Origin: an uncultured Gemmiger sp.
Lineage (GTDB): Bacteria; Bacillota; Clostridia; Oscillospirales; Ruminococcaceae
Length of the DNA stretch: 64,000 nucleotides
NCBI GenBank assembly: GCA_944386495.1
Contig: CALXBE010000001.1
Location: 62,001 to 126,000, forward strand
Direction: 5' to 3'
In this document: positions 32,651 through 41,335 of the stretch, piece by piece
How positions within the stretch are numbered: the first letter of the stretch is position 1
Layout of the letters: each line of letters starts with the position of its first letter
Translations under genes and position numbers: made by a program
The notes under the pieces: generated by a model
Databases searched by the model: none
The model's input: only the letters and a program-made list of their open reading frames with translations
What the model was told of the DNA's origin: nothing

Positions 32651-35600
32651 TCAACTTTTATCTTCAGGATTCTCCCCTTCCGGCAGAGCGGTCTCCCAAT
32701 TTCTCATTGTACGGGCAAATTCGGCGGCCTCGTCCACCTCATCCTCCAAATCATCTCCCACATCTACTTCTTTCATTTCCTTTTTCCGGAAGAAGATGTC
32801 ATACATGACCGGGACTACGAAAAGGGTCATAAAGGTGGCGTAGAGAAGTCCGCCGATCACCACAATGGCCATCCCCCTGCTCATGGCGGCGGTGGCATCC
32901 TTGGAAACCGCCATAACACTCATAGACAGAATGGTGGTGAGGGCCGTCATAAAGATAGGCCGCATTCTGGTAACGCCGGTCGCCACCAGAGCATCATGTT
33001 TTTCCATCCCTGCCAGCCGCAGCTGGTTGGTATAATCTACATAAACAATACCGTTATTTACTACTACGCCGGCCAGCAGCAGGAAGCCCATGAGAGACAT
33101 GAGACTGATAAGCTCACCGGAAAGGAGGATTCCCAGCAGGCCGCCGGTAAATGCCAGAGGAATGGTAAAGATAACGATAAAAGGCGACAGCAGGCTCTGG
33201 AACTGGGCCACCATGACCAGGTAGATAAAGATCAGGGCCAAAGCAATCATCTTGGCCATCTGAATTACCATGTCATTGACCATGCTGGACTCGCCGGCCA
33301 TCTCCACAGTGTATCCGTCCGGCACCTGATAGTCCTCCAGAAAATCCTTCAGCTGACGGCTGAGGAGGGTGGTATTGTACCCTTCCATGGTGGTAGCAGT
33401 CACCGACATGGTCCGGGCCTGGTTGGAGCGGGCAATGCTGGCCACACCCTGTCCCTGACTGGTGGCTGCGAACTCTCCCAGGGTATGGGTCTCGTTGACT
33501 GTCTCCCCGTCCCCATTTACCGTGGAAGTCTGGAATTCATAGTTCAAAAGATTATCCAGGGTGACGGGATCGGTTTCATCCACAATCACAACCTCGATTT
33601 CCTCCTCCCCAACCGTCAGGGTGGTGGAGGTGGCGGAGGTGGTCATAGCGGCGGAAAGTTCGCTGTAAATCTGGGCAACGGTCAAGCCGCAGCGCATGGC
33701 TGCATCCTTATCCACGGTTACCCGAACCTCCGTTTTGCCTTCCTCCTGACCGTTGCTGATTTCCTGGAATCCCTCAATCTGCCCTGCCATATCCATAACA
33801 TCCTGACTGATGGCCATAAGAGTATCCAGGTCTTCGCCATAAATGTCAATCTGCAGACCAGTGCTGATCATACTGCCCATATCCATGGAACCGCTGATGA
33901 CCGTCTCACAGTTGAGATCCGCCACGGCCTGTTTCATATCTTCCACCACCAGGTCCGAGCGGTTTTCCGCATCCTCGTCCAAGGTGACAAAGCAGCTGAA
34001 ACTGCTGAAATCTGCGGAATCACCGCTTGCAGCCCCCATGCCGCCCAACAGACTGGCAGCACTGCTGGAAGCCATCATTCCCACTGTGTCTACCCCTTCC
34101 ACCCGGGTCAGGCGTTCCATCAACAGGTCAGCAGTTTCTATAGATTGCTGGTCGGTGTTTTCCTCCGGCATGGTGACCGTTACGGAAATCTGGTTGGAGC
34201 CCATATCCGGAATCAGAACCATTCCCATCCGGGTGACCTGCCAGACACAGAACACCAGCAGTCCCAGGGAAAGTCCCAGCGGCACCGCCTTATGCTTCAG
34301 GCAGAACCGCAGCACCTTGGCATATTCCTGGGTCATCCGGTCAAACCAGGGGTGCTTTTTCTCCTTGCAGTTTTTCAGAATGGTGCTGGAAAGAGCCGGC
34401 ACCACCGTCAGCGCCACCGCCAGACTGGCCAGCAGGCTGTAGGCAATGGTAAGAGCCATATCCTGAAGCAGTTCTCTGGTCAGGCCCGAGGAAAAGACCA
34501 GAGGCAGGAAAACGCATACAGTGGTAAGGGTGGAAGCTGCAATGGCGCCGGTGACCTGCTTGGCGCCCTGGACTGCCGCCCGTGCCGCAGGCACACCTTT
34601 GCTCCTCAGACGATAGATATTCTCAATGACAACAATGGAGTTATCCACCAGCATACCAATGCCCAGCGCCAGACCGGACAGACTGATAATGTTCAGGTTA
34701 ATGCCGGTAAAGTACATGAGCACAATGGCGGTCAGAACACTGAGAGGGATGCTCAGGGCCACCACCGTGGTGGGCCGGGCATCTTTCAGGAATATGACCA
34801 GGACCAGGATGGCCAGGATCGCTCCCTGCACCAGGCTGGAAAGGACATTATCCACCACCAGGCCGATATAGTCTCCCTGGTTCATGAGGGTTGTGATCCG
34901 CAGACCGGGGTACTGGGCTTCCAGTTCCTCCATAGCCTTGAGGCAGTTTTCAGATATCTGGCTGGTGCCGCTGGTGCTTCCCTTGAACACAGACAAAATT
35001 ACCGCATTGTTTCCGTTGACCTTGGCATAATTTTCTCCGGTGTTGTCAATGAGGGTAACCTGGGCCACATCGCCAATCCGCACATCCCCGATTCCATCCA
35101 TGCTGCACAGAAGGGTATTTTCTACCCCTTCCACCGATTCATAGGCATCTCCCACCTTGACGAGGAACTGTTCCTCCCCCTGGGAGACATACCCTGCAGG
35201 CATGGAAAAGTTTTGGGCCGTAATGATTCCGCTGATGGTGCTCATATTGAGAAGCTGATCCAGGTTTGCACTTTTCAGTGCTTCCTCCCGGGCTTCATAA
35301 TATTGGTCCCATGCCTGTTCCAGCTGAGACTCAGCGCTCTCCAGCTGGGTCTGAGCCATGTCCATCTGATACTGACCCAGACTGATCTGGGCCTGACTGC
35401 CGCTGAAAAGCAGCTGTGCCGCCAGGTCTCCCAGCTCCTTATCCAGTTTTCCGCCCTTTTCCAAACTGGTCGCCTGTTCCCGAAGTTTGGCAGCCGAGCC
35501 TTTTGCCTGGGCTATCTGCTGTTCCAGTCCGGCTACAGTCTGCGCAGTGGTTTCCACCTGGAGGTCCAGTTCCCACACGGTAGTCACCGGCTGAGCCTGG

Positions 35601-36931
35601 GTGATGGTCTGATAGTCCTTGAAGGCTTTCTGGGGTTTTTCCGCAGCGGCAAGGTCTGCTTTAGCGCTGTCCAGGGCGGCTTGAGCAGCCGCACGCTCTT
35701 CGTCCGTTGCTGTTTCAGGCAGATTATCCAGAGCCGTCTGTGCCTCTGTCACCTTCTGGGCAGCTTCTGCCCGTTCCTGTTCCAGGGTGGTTTCATCTTT
35801 TGCAAGGGCCTCGGCATAGTCTGTTTCAATGGCAGTTTTAGCCTCTGCCAGCTTTTCCTCTGTCCACTTCAGTTTGGTTCCGTTATTGGCCAGGGCATCC
35901 GCCTTATTCTGGGGAAGGTTTTCCGCCGCTATGTCCGGCAGATAGTCGGAAAGGCAGGCAGCACCGCCCACCACCAGTTCTTCCTCCTGCTGAGCCGTCA
36001 TTCCAAGACCGGCGTGAGCCTGCTCCTGGGCAGCTTTCAGCTGTTCCAGTCCCTTCTTGGCCTGGTCCAGATTGGGCTGCATGGCAGCAGCCTGCTGATC
36101 CAGAACATCGGCCGCCTGGCGAAGCATCCCTACCATGGCAGGAAGACTGTTATTCACCTGGCCGACTACATCTTCCAGGGAATCCCCCACCTTGTCCTGC
36201 TGCTGGTCGATCTGATTTTTCCCCTCGTCCAGCTTGGACTGTCCGTCTTCAAGGGCGGCCAGTCCGTCGTCCACTTCCTTCTGTGCATCGGCAAGTTCCT
36301 GTTTTGCCTCTGCCAGTTTGCTGCTGACCTGAACCAGCAGACGGTCGTTTACCTCATCAATTTTGTTCTGGTCCAGCCGAATCTCTATGGTTTTCTCCAC
36401 CATGCCGGTGGGAGACACGCTGGCCACTCCTTCCTGGCGTTCCAGATAGGGCTGGACTGTATCCTCTACAAACCCGGAAAGCTCATAGATGTCCATTCCC
36501 TCGTAGTCCACACTGAGATACATGGTGGCCATCATATCCATGCTTACTTCCATGATAATGGGAGTGCCGCACATATCCGGCAGTGCTCCGGAAATCTGGT
36601 CGATTTCACTGGACACCTTGACTATAGCAGAGTCCATATTGGTTTCCTCTGCAAACTCCAGCATGACCATGCTGTAATTTTCCGCACTGGTGCTGGTAAC
36701 ATTTTCAACACCGTTCACTGTTCCTAAGGAAGCTTCCAGGGGTTCGGTTACCGAGCTTTCCACCTTTTCCGGGCTTGCCCCCGGGTAGGTAGTAATCACC
36801 ATAAGGTAAGGCAGACTGATTTCGGGCAGAAGCTCTGTCTGCATTCCCGTAAAGCTGACAAAGCCCAGCACCAGCACCAAAACCATGGCGACCAAAATCG
36901 TGTAGGGCTTTTTAACGCTGTATTTAACCAT
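32651..36931 (-). CDS. RND-family transporter with a large coiled-coil insertion
   Basis: Proton-driven AcrB/MMPL-like exporter of 1426 residues, about 370 longer than the usual 1030-1060. The first membrane segment is at 10-30, the N-terminal periplasmic-type loop begins at 31-180, then residues of about 195-560 are a Lys/Glu/Ala/Gln-rich, heptad-like insertion. The remainder is canonical: two blocks of membrane segments with GIGMLVDNSIVVIENIYR, a VVALSIPLSVLTA motif, and a C-terminal GFLLLAGVVVNNGIVYVDY. Gram-positive RND proteins with such insertions may bridge the thick wall without a separate adaptor; no membrane fusion protein or outer membrane channel is nearby. Substrate unknown. Confidence 0.9.
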   Translation of the reverse strand: MVKYSVKKPYTILVAMVLVLVLGFVSFTGMQTELLPEISLPYLMVITTYPGASPEKVESSVTEPLEASLGTVNGVENVTSTSAENYSMVMLEFAEETNMDSAIVKVSSEIDQISGALPDMCGTPIIMEVSMDMMATMYLSVDYEGMDIYELSGFVEDTVQPYLERQEGVASVSPTGMVEKTIEIRLDQNKIDEVNDRLLVQVSSKLAEAKQELADAQKEVDDGLAALEDGQSKLDEGKNQIDQQQDKVGDSLEDVVGQVNNSLPAMVGMLRQAADVLDQQAAAMQPNLDQAKKGLEQLKAAQEQAHAGLGMTAQQEEELVVGGAACLSDYLPDIAAENLPQNKADALANNGTKLKWTEEKLAEAKTAIETDYAEALAKDETTLEQERAEAAQKVTEAQTALDNLPETATDEERAAAQAALDSAKADLAAAEKPQKAFKDYQTITQAQPVTTVWELDLQVETTAQTVAGLEQQIAQAKGSAAKLREQATSLEKGGKLDKELGDLAAQLLFSGSQAQISLGQYQMDMAQTQLESAESQLEQAWDQYYEAREEALKSANLDQLLNMSTISGIITAQNFSMPAGYVSQGEEQFLVKVGDAYESVEGVENTLLCSMDGIGDVRIGDVAQVTLIDNTGENYAKVNGNNAVILSVFKGSTSGTSQISENCLKAMEELEAQYPGLRITTLMNQGDYIGLVVDNVLSSLVQGAILAILVLVIFLKDARPTTVVALSIPLSVLTAIVLMYFTGINLNIISLSGLALGIGMLVDNSIVVIENIYRLRSKGVPAARAAVQGAKQVTGAIAASTLTTVCVFLPLVFSSGLTRELLQDMALTIAYSLLASLAVALTVVPALSSTILKNCKEKKHPWFDRMTQEYAKVLRFCLKHKAVPLGLSLGLLVFCVWQVTRMGMVLIPDMGSNQISVTVTMPEENTDQQSIETADLLMERLTRVEGVDTVGMMASSSAASLLGGMGAASGDSADFSSFSCFVTLDEDAENRSDLVVEDMKQAVADLNCETVISGSMDMGSMISTGLQIDIYGEDLDTLMAISQDVMDMAGQIEGFQEISNGQEEGKTEVRVTVDKDAAMRCGLTVAQIYSELSAAMTTSATSTTLTVGEEEIEVVIVDETDPVTLDNLLNYEFQTSTVNGDGETVNETHTLGEFAATSQGQGVASIARSNQARTMSVTATTMEGYNTTLLSRQLKDFLEDYQVPDGYTVEMAGESSMVNDMVIQMAKMIALALIFIYLVMVAQFQSLLSPFIVIFTIPLAFTGGLLGILLSGELISLMSLMGFLLLAGVVVNNGIVYVDYTNQLRLAGMEKHDALVATGVTRMRPIFMTALTTILSMSVMAVSKDATAAMSRGMAIVVIGGLLYATFMTLFVVPVMYDIFFRKKEMKEVDVGDDLEDEVDEAAEFARTMRNWETALPEGENPEDKS

Positions 36932-37060
36932 AGTTGTCGTTGTTCCTCTTCTGTAAAGCTAATCAGCATTACAGTCCATTCTATCGCAATCGTAGAGTAC
37001 TATACCACTTTTTCTCTTTCAATCCAATAACCCCGCCGTTAACTTTCTGTAAAATCTCAG

Positions 37061-37100
37061 AAGAAAACCCTTTTGGAAAAGTATCCAAAAGGGTTTTCTT
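37061..37100 (-). terminator. Terminator after the FtsW-type gene
   Basis: A 17-base perfect inverted repeat (37061-37077 with 37084-37100) lies one base after the FtsW/SpoVE stop and before the RND gene. Confidence 0.85.
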
Positions 37101-37101
37101 G

Positions 37102-38256
37102 CTATATTTTATTCTGGTTGCCGTATCGGCTCACTGACAGCACAATTCCCATCTCCCCCAGCAGCATCATAAGGCTGGTTCCGCCGCTGCTGAAAAAGGG
37201 CAGGCTGATTCCTGTATTGGGGATGGTGTTGGTGACCACCGCCACATTCAGCACCGCCTGCATGACCACCTGGACCACAAATCCCACACAGAGCAAGGCC
37301 CCGAATTTATCCGCCGCATGGGTGGCAATGAGAAGTCCCCGCAAAAGAAGAGCCAGGAAAAGCCCCAGCACAACCATGGCGCCCAGGAATCCCAGTTCCT
37401 CGCAGAGGATAGAAAAAATAAAATCGTTCTGGGGTTCCGGCACATAAAGATATTTCTGCCGGCTGTTTCCCAGTCCCAGTCCTGCCGCCCCTCCGGCTCC
37501 AATGGCATAAAGGCTTTGGATGGTCTGATGCCCTTTTCCCAATGGGTCTGCAAATGGGTCCAGCCAGCTTTCCAGCCGGTTGGCCGCATAAGGCACCAGG
37601 TCGGGCAGGAAAATCACTGCTCCCACCACTGCACTTACCGCTCCCGCTCCGGCCAGACCGAACCATTTCAGGCCGGTCCCCCCCACAAACATGAGCACTG
37701 CCCCGATTCCCATAATGAGCAAAGTGCCGCTCAGGTGAGGTTCCAGAAGCATAAGCACCGCTACCACGCCCAGAATCAGTCCGAAGGGTAATACTCCCAC
37801 CCGGAAGGTCTTCATCCTGTCATGGTTCAGGCTGATGATATGACTGAACAGCAGAATCACACTGAATTTGGCAATCTCGCTGGGCTGAAGCGTTCCCACC
37901 CCCGGGATAACGATCCACCGTTTGCATCCGTTATATTCCGGCATAAACAGCACCACCGTGAGCAGCACCAGGGAAATGCCAAACAAAGGCCAGGCCAGCT
38001 TATGGTAGATATGATAATCCACCCGGCTTGCCACCCACATGGCTGCCAGCCCCATCAATGCATAGAGCAGCTGCGGCCTCAGGTAGGCATAAGGGTCATT
38101 CCTCCGGTACATAGCCACCGCATAGCTGGCGCTGAACAGCATCACCAGTCCAAAACAGACCAATATGAGAATCAAAAAAAGAAAAGGCAGATCTGGTTCG
38201 GGAAGTCCTTTCCCTGCCAGGATCTGCCGAAGGCTTTTTTGTTTCGATGGCTCCAT
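37102..38256 (-). CDS. FtsW/RodA/SpoVE-family peptidoglycan glycosyltransferase
   Basis: SEDS-family polymerase that makes glycan strands from lipid II. The 384-residue protein has about ten membrane segments and the FtsW/SpoVE pattern: GTLQPSEIAKF, LEPHLSGTLLI, GLGNSRQKYLYVPEPQNDFIF and NTGISLPFFSSGGTS. It resembles FtsW and SpoVE more than RodA. It lies 51 bases after a sugar transferase gene and is closed by a terminator. Division FtsW and sporulation-specific SpoVE cannot be told apart without a tree. Confidence 0.9.
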   Translation of the reverse strand: MEPSKQKSLRQILAGKGLPEPDLPFLFLILILVCFGLVMLFSASYAVAMYRRNDPYAYLRPQLLYALMGLAAMWVASRVDYHIYHKLAWPLFGISLVLLTVVLFMPEYNGCKRWIVIPGVGTLQPSEIAKFSVILLFSHIISLNHDRMKTFRVGVLPFGLILGVVAVLMLLEPHLSGTLLIMGIGAVLMFVGGTGLKWFGLAGAGAVSAVVGAVIFLPDLVPYAANRLESWLDPFADPLGKGHQTIQSLYAIGAGGAAGLGLGNSRQKYLYVPEPQNDFIFSILCEELGFLGAMVVLGLFLALLLRGLLIATHAADKFGALLCVGFVVQVVMQAVLNVAVVTNTIPNTGISLPFFSSGGTSLMMLLGEMGIVLSVSRYGNQNKI

Positions 38257-38307
38257 AACCTACCCTCCGGCGTTTCCTGTAAACAGTGTACGCGGAAGGT
38301 GAAGGTT

Positions 38308-38931
38308 TTAGTCTTTCTTTTCCTGCTGGTTTTGCTGAAGGGTACCGGTGCCGCCTTCCACTACCCCTTCCCGGTTGAACACATAGGTGATGGTTTTGAA
38401 AAAGCAGCGAAGGTCCATGGCAAAGGTAAGATTCTTTACATACTCACCGTCCAGCCGGGCCTTTTCCTCGATTTCCAGCTCATCCCGGCCATTGACCTGG
38501 GCCAGACCGGTAAGTCCGGGGCGGACATCATTGGCTCCGTATTTATCCCGTTCCTCAATCAAATCGTATTGATTGTACAGAGCAGGCCGGGGGCCCACAA
38601 TGCTCATCTGACCAGCCAGAATATTCCATATCTGAGGCAGTTCGTCCAGACTGGTCTTCCGGAGAAAGGCTCCGCTTTTGGTAATATAGCTGTCAGGATT
38701 CTTCAACATGTGGGTGGGCACATCATGGGGAGTGTCCGACTTCATGGTCCGGAATTTCAGAATATTGAAGTGGGTCTTATGGATGCCCACCCGCTTCTGC
38801 CGGAAAAATACCGGGCCGGGAGAATCCAGCTTGATCCAGATGGAAAGAGCCAGCATGATGGGAGAGAGAAGGATGGTTGCCACAAGGCTGAGGAGAAAAT
38901 CCAAAACCCGTTTAACTCCGTTGCGATACAT
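38308..38931 (-). CDS. Bacterial sugar transferase (undecaprenyl-phosphate sugar phosphotransferase)
   Basis: Initiating glycosyltransferase that links a sugar-1-phosphate to undecaprenyl phosphate at the membrane. The 207-residue protein has one N-terminal hydrophobic helix (KRVLDFLLSLVATILLSPIMLAL) and the catalytic domain with RVGIHKTHFNILKFRTM, SLDELPQIWNIL and VGPRPALYNQYD. The ATG at 38931 is preferred: AAAGGAG lies nine bases upstream in the end of the epimerase gene, five bases from its stop. The pathway, capsule or wall polysaccharide or a glycoprotein, is not known. Confidence 0.92.
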   Translation of the reverse strand: MYRNGVKRVLDFLLSLVATILLSPIMLALSIWIKLDSPGPVFFRQKRVGIHKTHFNILKFRTMKSDTPHDVPTHMLKNPDSYITKSGAFLRKTSLDELPQIWNILAGQMSIVGPRPALYNQYDLIEERDKYGANDVRPGLTGLAQVNGRDELEIEEKARLDGEYVKNLTFAMDLRCFFKTITYVFNREGVVEGGTGTLQQNQQEKKD

Positions 38932-38936
38932 CCAAC

Positions 38937-40796
38937 TCACTCTCCTTTCAGCATTTCCCGGTTGGGATGATAGGTGGGCACCATCTTTTCCAGGCACTGA
39001 ATCACACCTTCATCGTTATGCTCCGCAGCCTCATTCAGTTCGCTCAGCTGCTCGTAGAACCGGCTCACATCAATCTCACTGGGGGGCGCCACAAAAATCT
39101 TATTGTGTGCAGTCTTCTGCATTTTCTCCTGCTCTGCATCCAGCATAAGCTCTTCATAGAGCTTCTCGCCGGGGCGAAGGCCGGTGACCACAATATCCAT
39201 GTCCACGCCCGGCTCATAGCCGTAGAACCGAATCAGCTTTTTGGCCAAGTCCATGATCTTGACCGGGTCTCCCATATCCAGCACATAAATGCTTCCGCTT
39301 TCAGCCAGACTTCCCGCCTGAAGCACCAGCTGTGCCGCCTCGGGGATGGTCATAAAATACCGTACAATATCCGGATGGGTAATGGTCACGGGGCCGCCCT
39401 TCCGAATCTGGGATTCGAAGAGGGGAATCACGCTGCCGTGGCTTCCCAGAACATTGCCGAACCGGACCGCCATGCATTTCATCTCTGTACCTTTAGCAAA
39501 TGCCTGAAGCAACAGTTCACACAGCCGCTTGGTGCAGCCCATTACATTGGTGGGGTTGACCGCCTTATCGGTGGAAAGCTGAACAAACCGCTCCACCCCA
39601 TGGGCACTGGCAGAACTGAGCAGATTCTTGGTGCCCATGACATTATTCTTGACCGCTTCCGCCGGGCTGATTTCCATGAGAGGCACATGCTTGTGGGCAG
39701 CCGCATGGAACACTACCTGAGGATGGTACTTTTCAAACACCTCATCCAGCCGCTTTTTGTCCCGAATGGAGCCAATAAGCACTGTTACAGGAACATCCTG
39801 ACCATAGGTCCGTTTCAGTTCCATTTCCAGTTCGTAGGCACAGTTTTCGTAGATGTCAAAAACCAGCAGCTGCTTGGGGTTGAACTTGATGATCTGACGG
39901 CAAAGCTCACTGCCGATACTGCCTCCGCCGCCCGTTACCAGTACCGTCTTGCCGGCCAGATACTGACGAATCCGGTCCGCATCCAGCACAACCTCATCCC
40001 GGGAAAGGAAGTCGGAGGTGTTGACCTCACGAAGTCCGGCTCTGGTTTTGAGGGTATCCTTTTCCACCAGCTGGGGGTCATTGAGCATCCGCACCCTGGC
40101 ACGGGTGCTGGTGCAAAGGTTCACCACTTCCCGCAGCCGCTCACCCCTAAGGGTGGGAATGGCAATAACAATTTCCTGGATATGATATTTCCGGACCAGT
40201 TCCGGCACATCCGAAATAATGCCCCGGACCGGAACACCCTGCACCCGGAGATTCTTCTTTTTCAGGTCATCATCCACCATGACCACCGGATTGCCGAAAT
40301 TTTCCTTCTGCTTGCAGAGGGTCACTGCCCAGGCCGCCGCGTTTCCTGCGCCCACAATCAGAACGGGAGCTTTTTTCGCCCCCTGCGGACTGAACAGGAT
40401 AAAACGGACCCAACGCCAGACAAACCGGATTCCGCCGATAAACAGGAATGCCAGTATGGCGCTGATGAACATGACCGTATTATGAAGGACACCATGGATG
40501 ACCCAGGCATTGATAATAAAAATCAGCGCATTGGGAATGGCCACCAGAACCGCCAGGCGGGTCAGGTCTCTCACTCCCGCATACTGCCACATTACCTCAT
40601 ACAAACCGCCCAGTGCAAACGCCAGCAGATAAAGGCCCACCATCCAGGGGCCGTTCTCTGTCCAGCGGGCTCCGATTTCAGGAGGAATCTCCCATTGAAA
40701 GCGCAGGTTCAGCGCAAGATGAAAAGAGGCCGCAATAATTGCTCCGTCTATGATCATCAGCACCAGTTTACGCCCCAAGGCCCGTATCTGTTCCAA
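38937..40796 (-). CDS. Membrane-anchored NDP-sugar epimerase/dehydratase (CapD/WbpM type)
   Basis: Makes an activated amino-sugar precursor, typically from UDP-GlcNAc by 4,6-dehydration. The 619-residue protein has four N-terminal membrane segments (residues 10-135), a small nucleotide-binding domain with IVGAGNAAAW near 147 and a C-terminal short-chain dehydrogenase domain with TGGGGSIGSELCRQI at about 287. Instead of the usual YxxxK motif the region reads STDKAVNPTNVMGCTKRLCE, as in the WbpM subgroup where Tyr is replaced by Met. It precedes the sugar transferase in the same operon. Confidence 0.93.
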   Translation of the reverse strand: MEQIRALGRKLVLMIIDGAIIAASFHLALNLRFQWEIPPEIGARWTENGPWMVGLYLLAFALGGLYEVMWQYAGVRDLTRLAVLVAIPNALIFIINAWVIHGVLHNTVMFISAILAFLFIGGIRFVWRWVRFILFSPQGAKKAPVLIVGAGNAAAWAVTLCKQKENFGNPVVMVDDDLKKKNLRVQGVPVRGIISDVPELVRKYHIQEIVIAIPTLRGERLREVVNLCTSTRARVRMLNDPQLVEKDTLKTRAGLREVNTSDFLSRDEVVLDADRIRQYLAGKTVLVTGGGGSIGSELCRQIIKFNPKQLLVFDIYENCAYELEMELKRTYGQDVPVTVLIGSIRDKKRLDEVFEKYHPQVVFHAAAHKHVPLMEISPAEAVKNNVMGTKNLLSSASAHGVERFVQLSTDKAVNPTNVMGCTKRLCELLLQAFAKGTEMKCMAVRFGNVLGSHGSVIPLFESQIRKGGPVTITHPDIVRYFMTIPEAAQLVLQAGSLAESGSIYVLDMGDPVKIMDLAKKLIRFYGYEPGVDMDIVVTGLRPGEKLYEELMLDAEQEKMQKTAHNKIFVAPPSEIDVSRFYEQLSELNEAAEHNDEGVIQCLEKMVPTYHPNREMLKGE

Positions 40797-40966
40797 TCTA
40801 TTTACAACTCCTTTTGAGAGTCTGATACTTCTCTTTATTTTTTATTCCCTTCAGAAGGGTAGGCTAAATCAATTTTACCGTCCCTTATTATATAGTATTT
40901 CTCCCCCATTGTCCAGTAAATTCCCTTTTCCCCTTTTATCTATGATTTTTTGGGCTTATCAAAAAG

Positions 40967-40990
40967 AAAGAGAGCGGCACCGGGCCGCTC
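40967..40990 (-). terminator. Terminator of the 91-residue protein gene
   Basis: A GAGCGGC/GCCGCTC stem with a 5-base loop is followed on the minus strand by TCTTTCTTTTT, six bases after the stop. Confidence 0.8.
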
Positions 40991-40995
40991 CCTTT

Positions 40996-41271
40996 TCATG
41001 CTGATTTTTTCTTTTTCAATTCTCCCAGCATTTCAATTTCCCAGCGCAGTCTCACCAGAATCTCCGGCTCGCTGAGAGGAGACCAGCAGGGTTCTGTCTG
41101 CCACTCCTTTTTCTCCAAAAAGGGATATCTGCTGCGAAGCCGTTCTTCCGCCCGGAAGGCTTCCAGGGGTGCCCGATAATATTCCTCCAAGGCAGTCTTT
41201 GCCAGGAATATGTCCTGTTCCAGCGTTTTTTCCTGCTCCCATCCTATCCAGTATCTTTCCGCCTCTTTCAT
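40996..41271 (-). CDS. Hypothetical 91-residue charged protein
   Basis: I do not recognise this protein. It is rich in Glu, Arg, Lys and Trp, predicted helical, without signal peptide or membrane segment, and ends in a run KKKKSA. The ATG follows AAGGAAGAA, and a terminator lies directly after the stop, which supports a real single gene. It stands between spoVD and the polysaccharide genes but has no clear functional link to them. Confidence 0.6.
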   Translation of the reverse strand: MKEAERYWIGWEQEKTLEQDIFLAKTALEEYYRAPLEAFRAEERLRSRYPFLEKKEWQTEPCWSPLSEPEILVRLRWEIEMLGELKKKKSA

Positions 41272-41335
41272 GGTTCTTCCTTTCCTTCTTGTTTTATTCC
41301 CTTAACAGTTTCCCATTATATGCGTTTCTCCGGTA

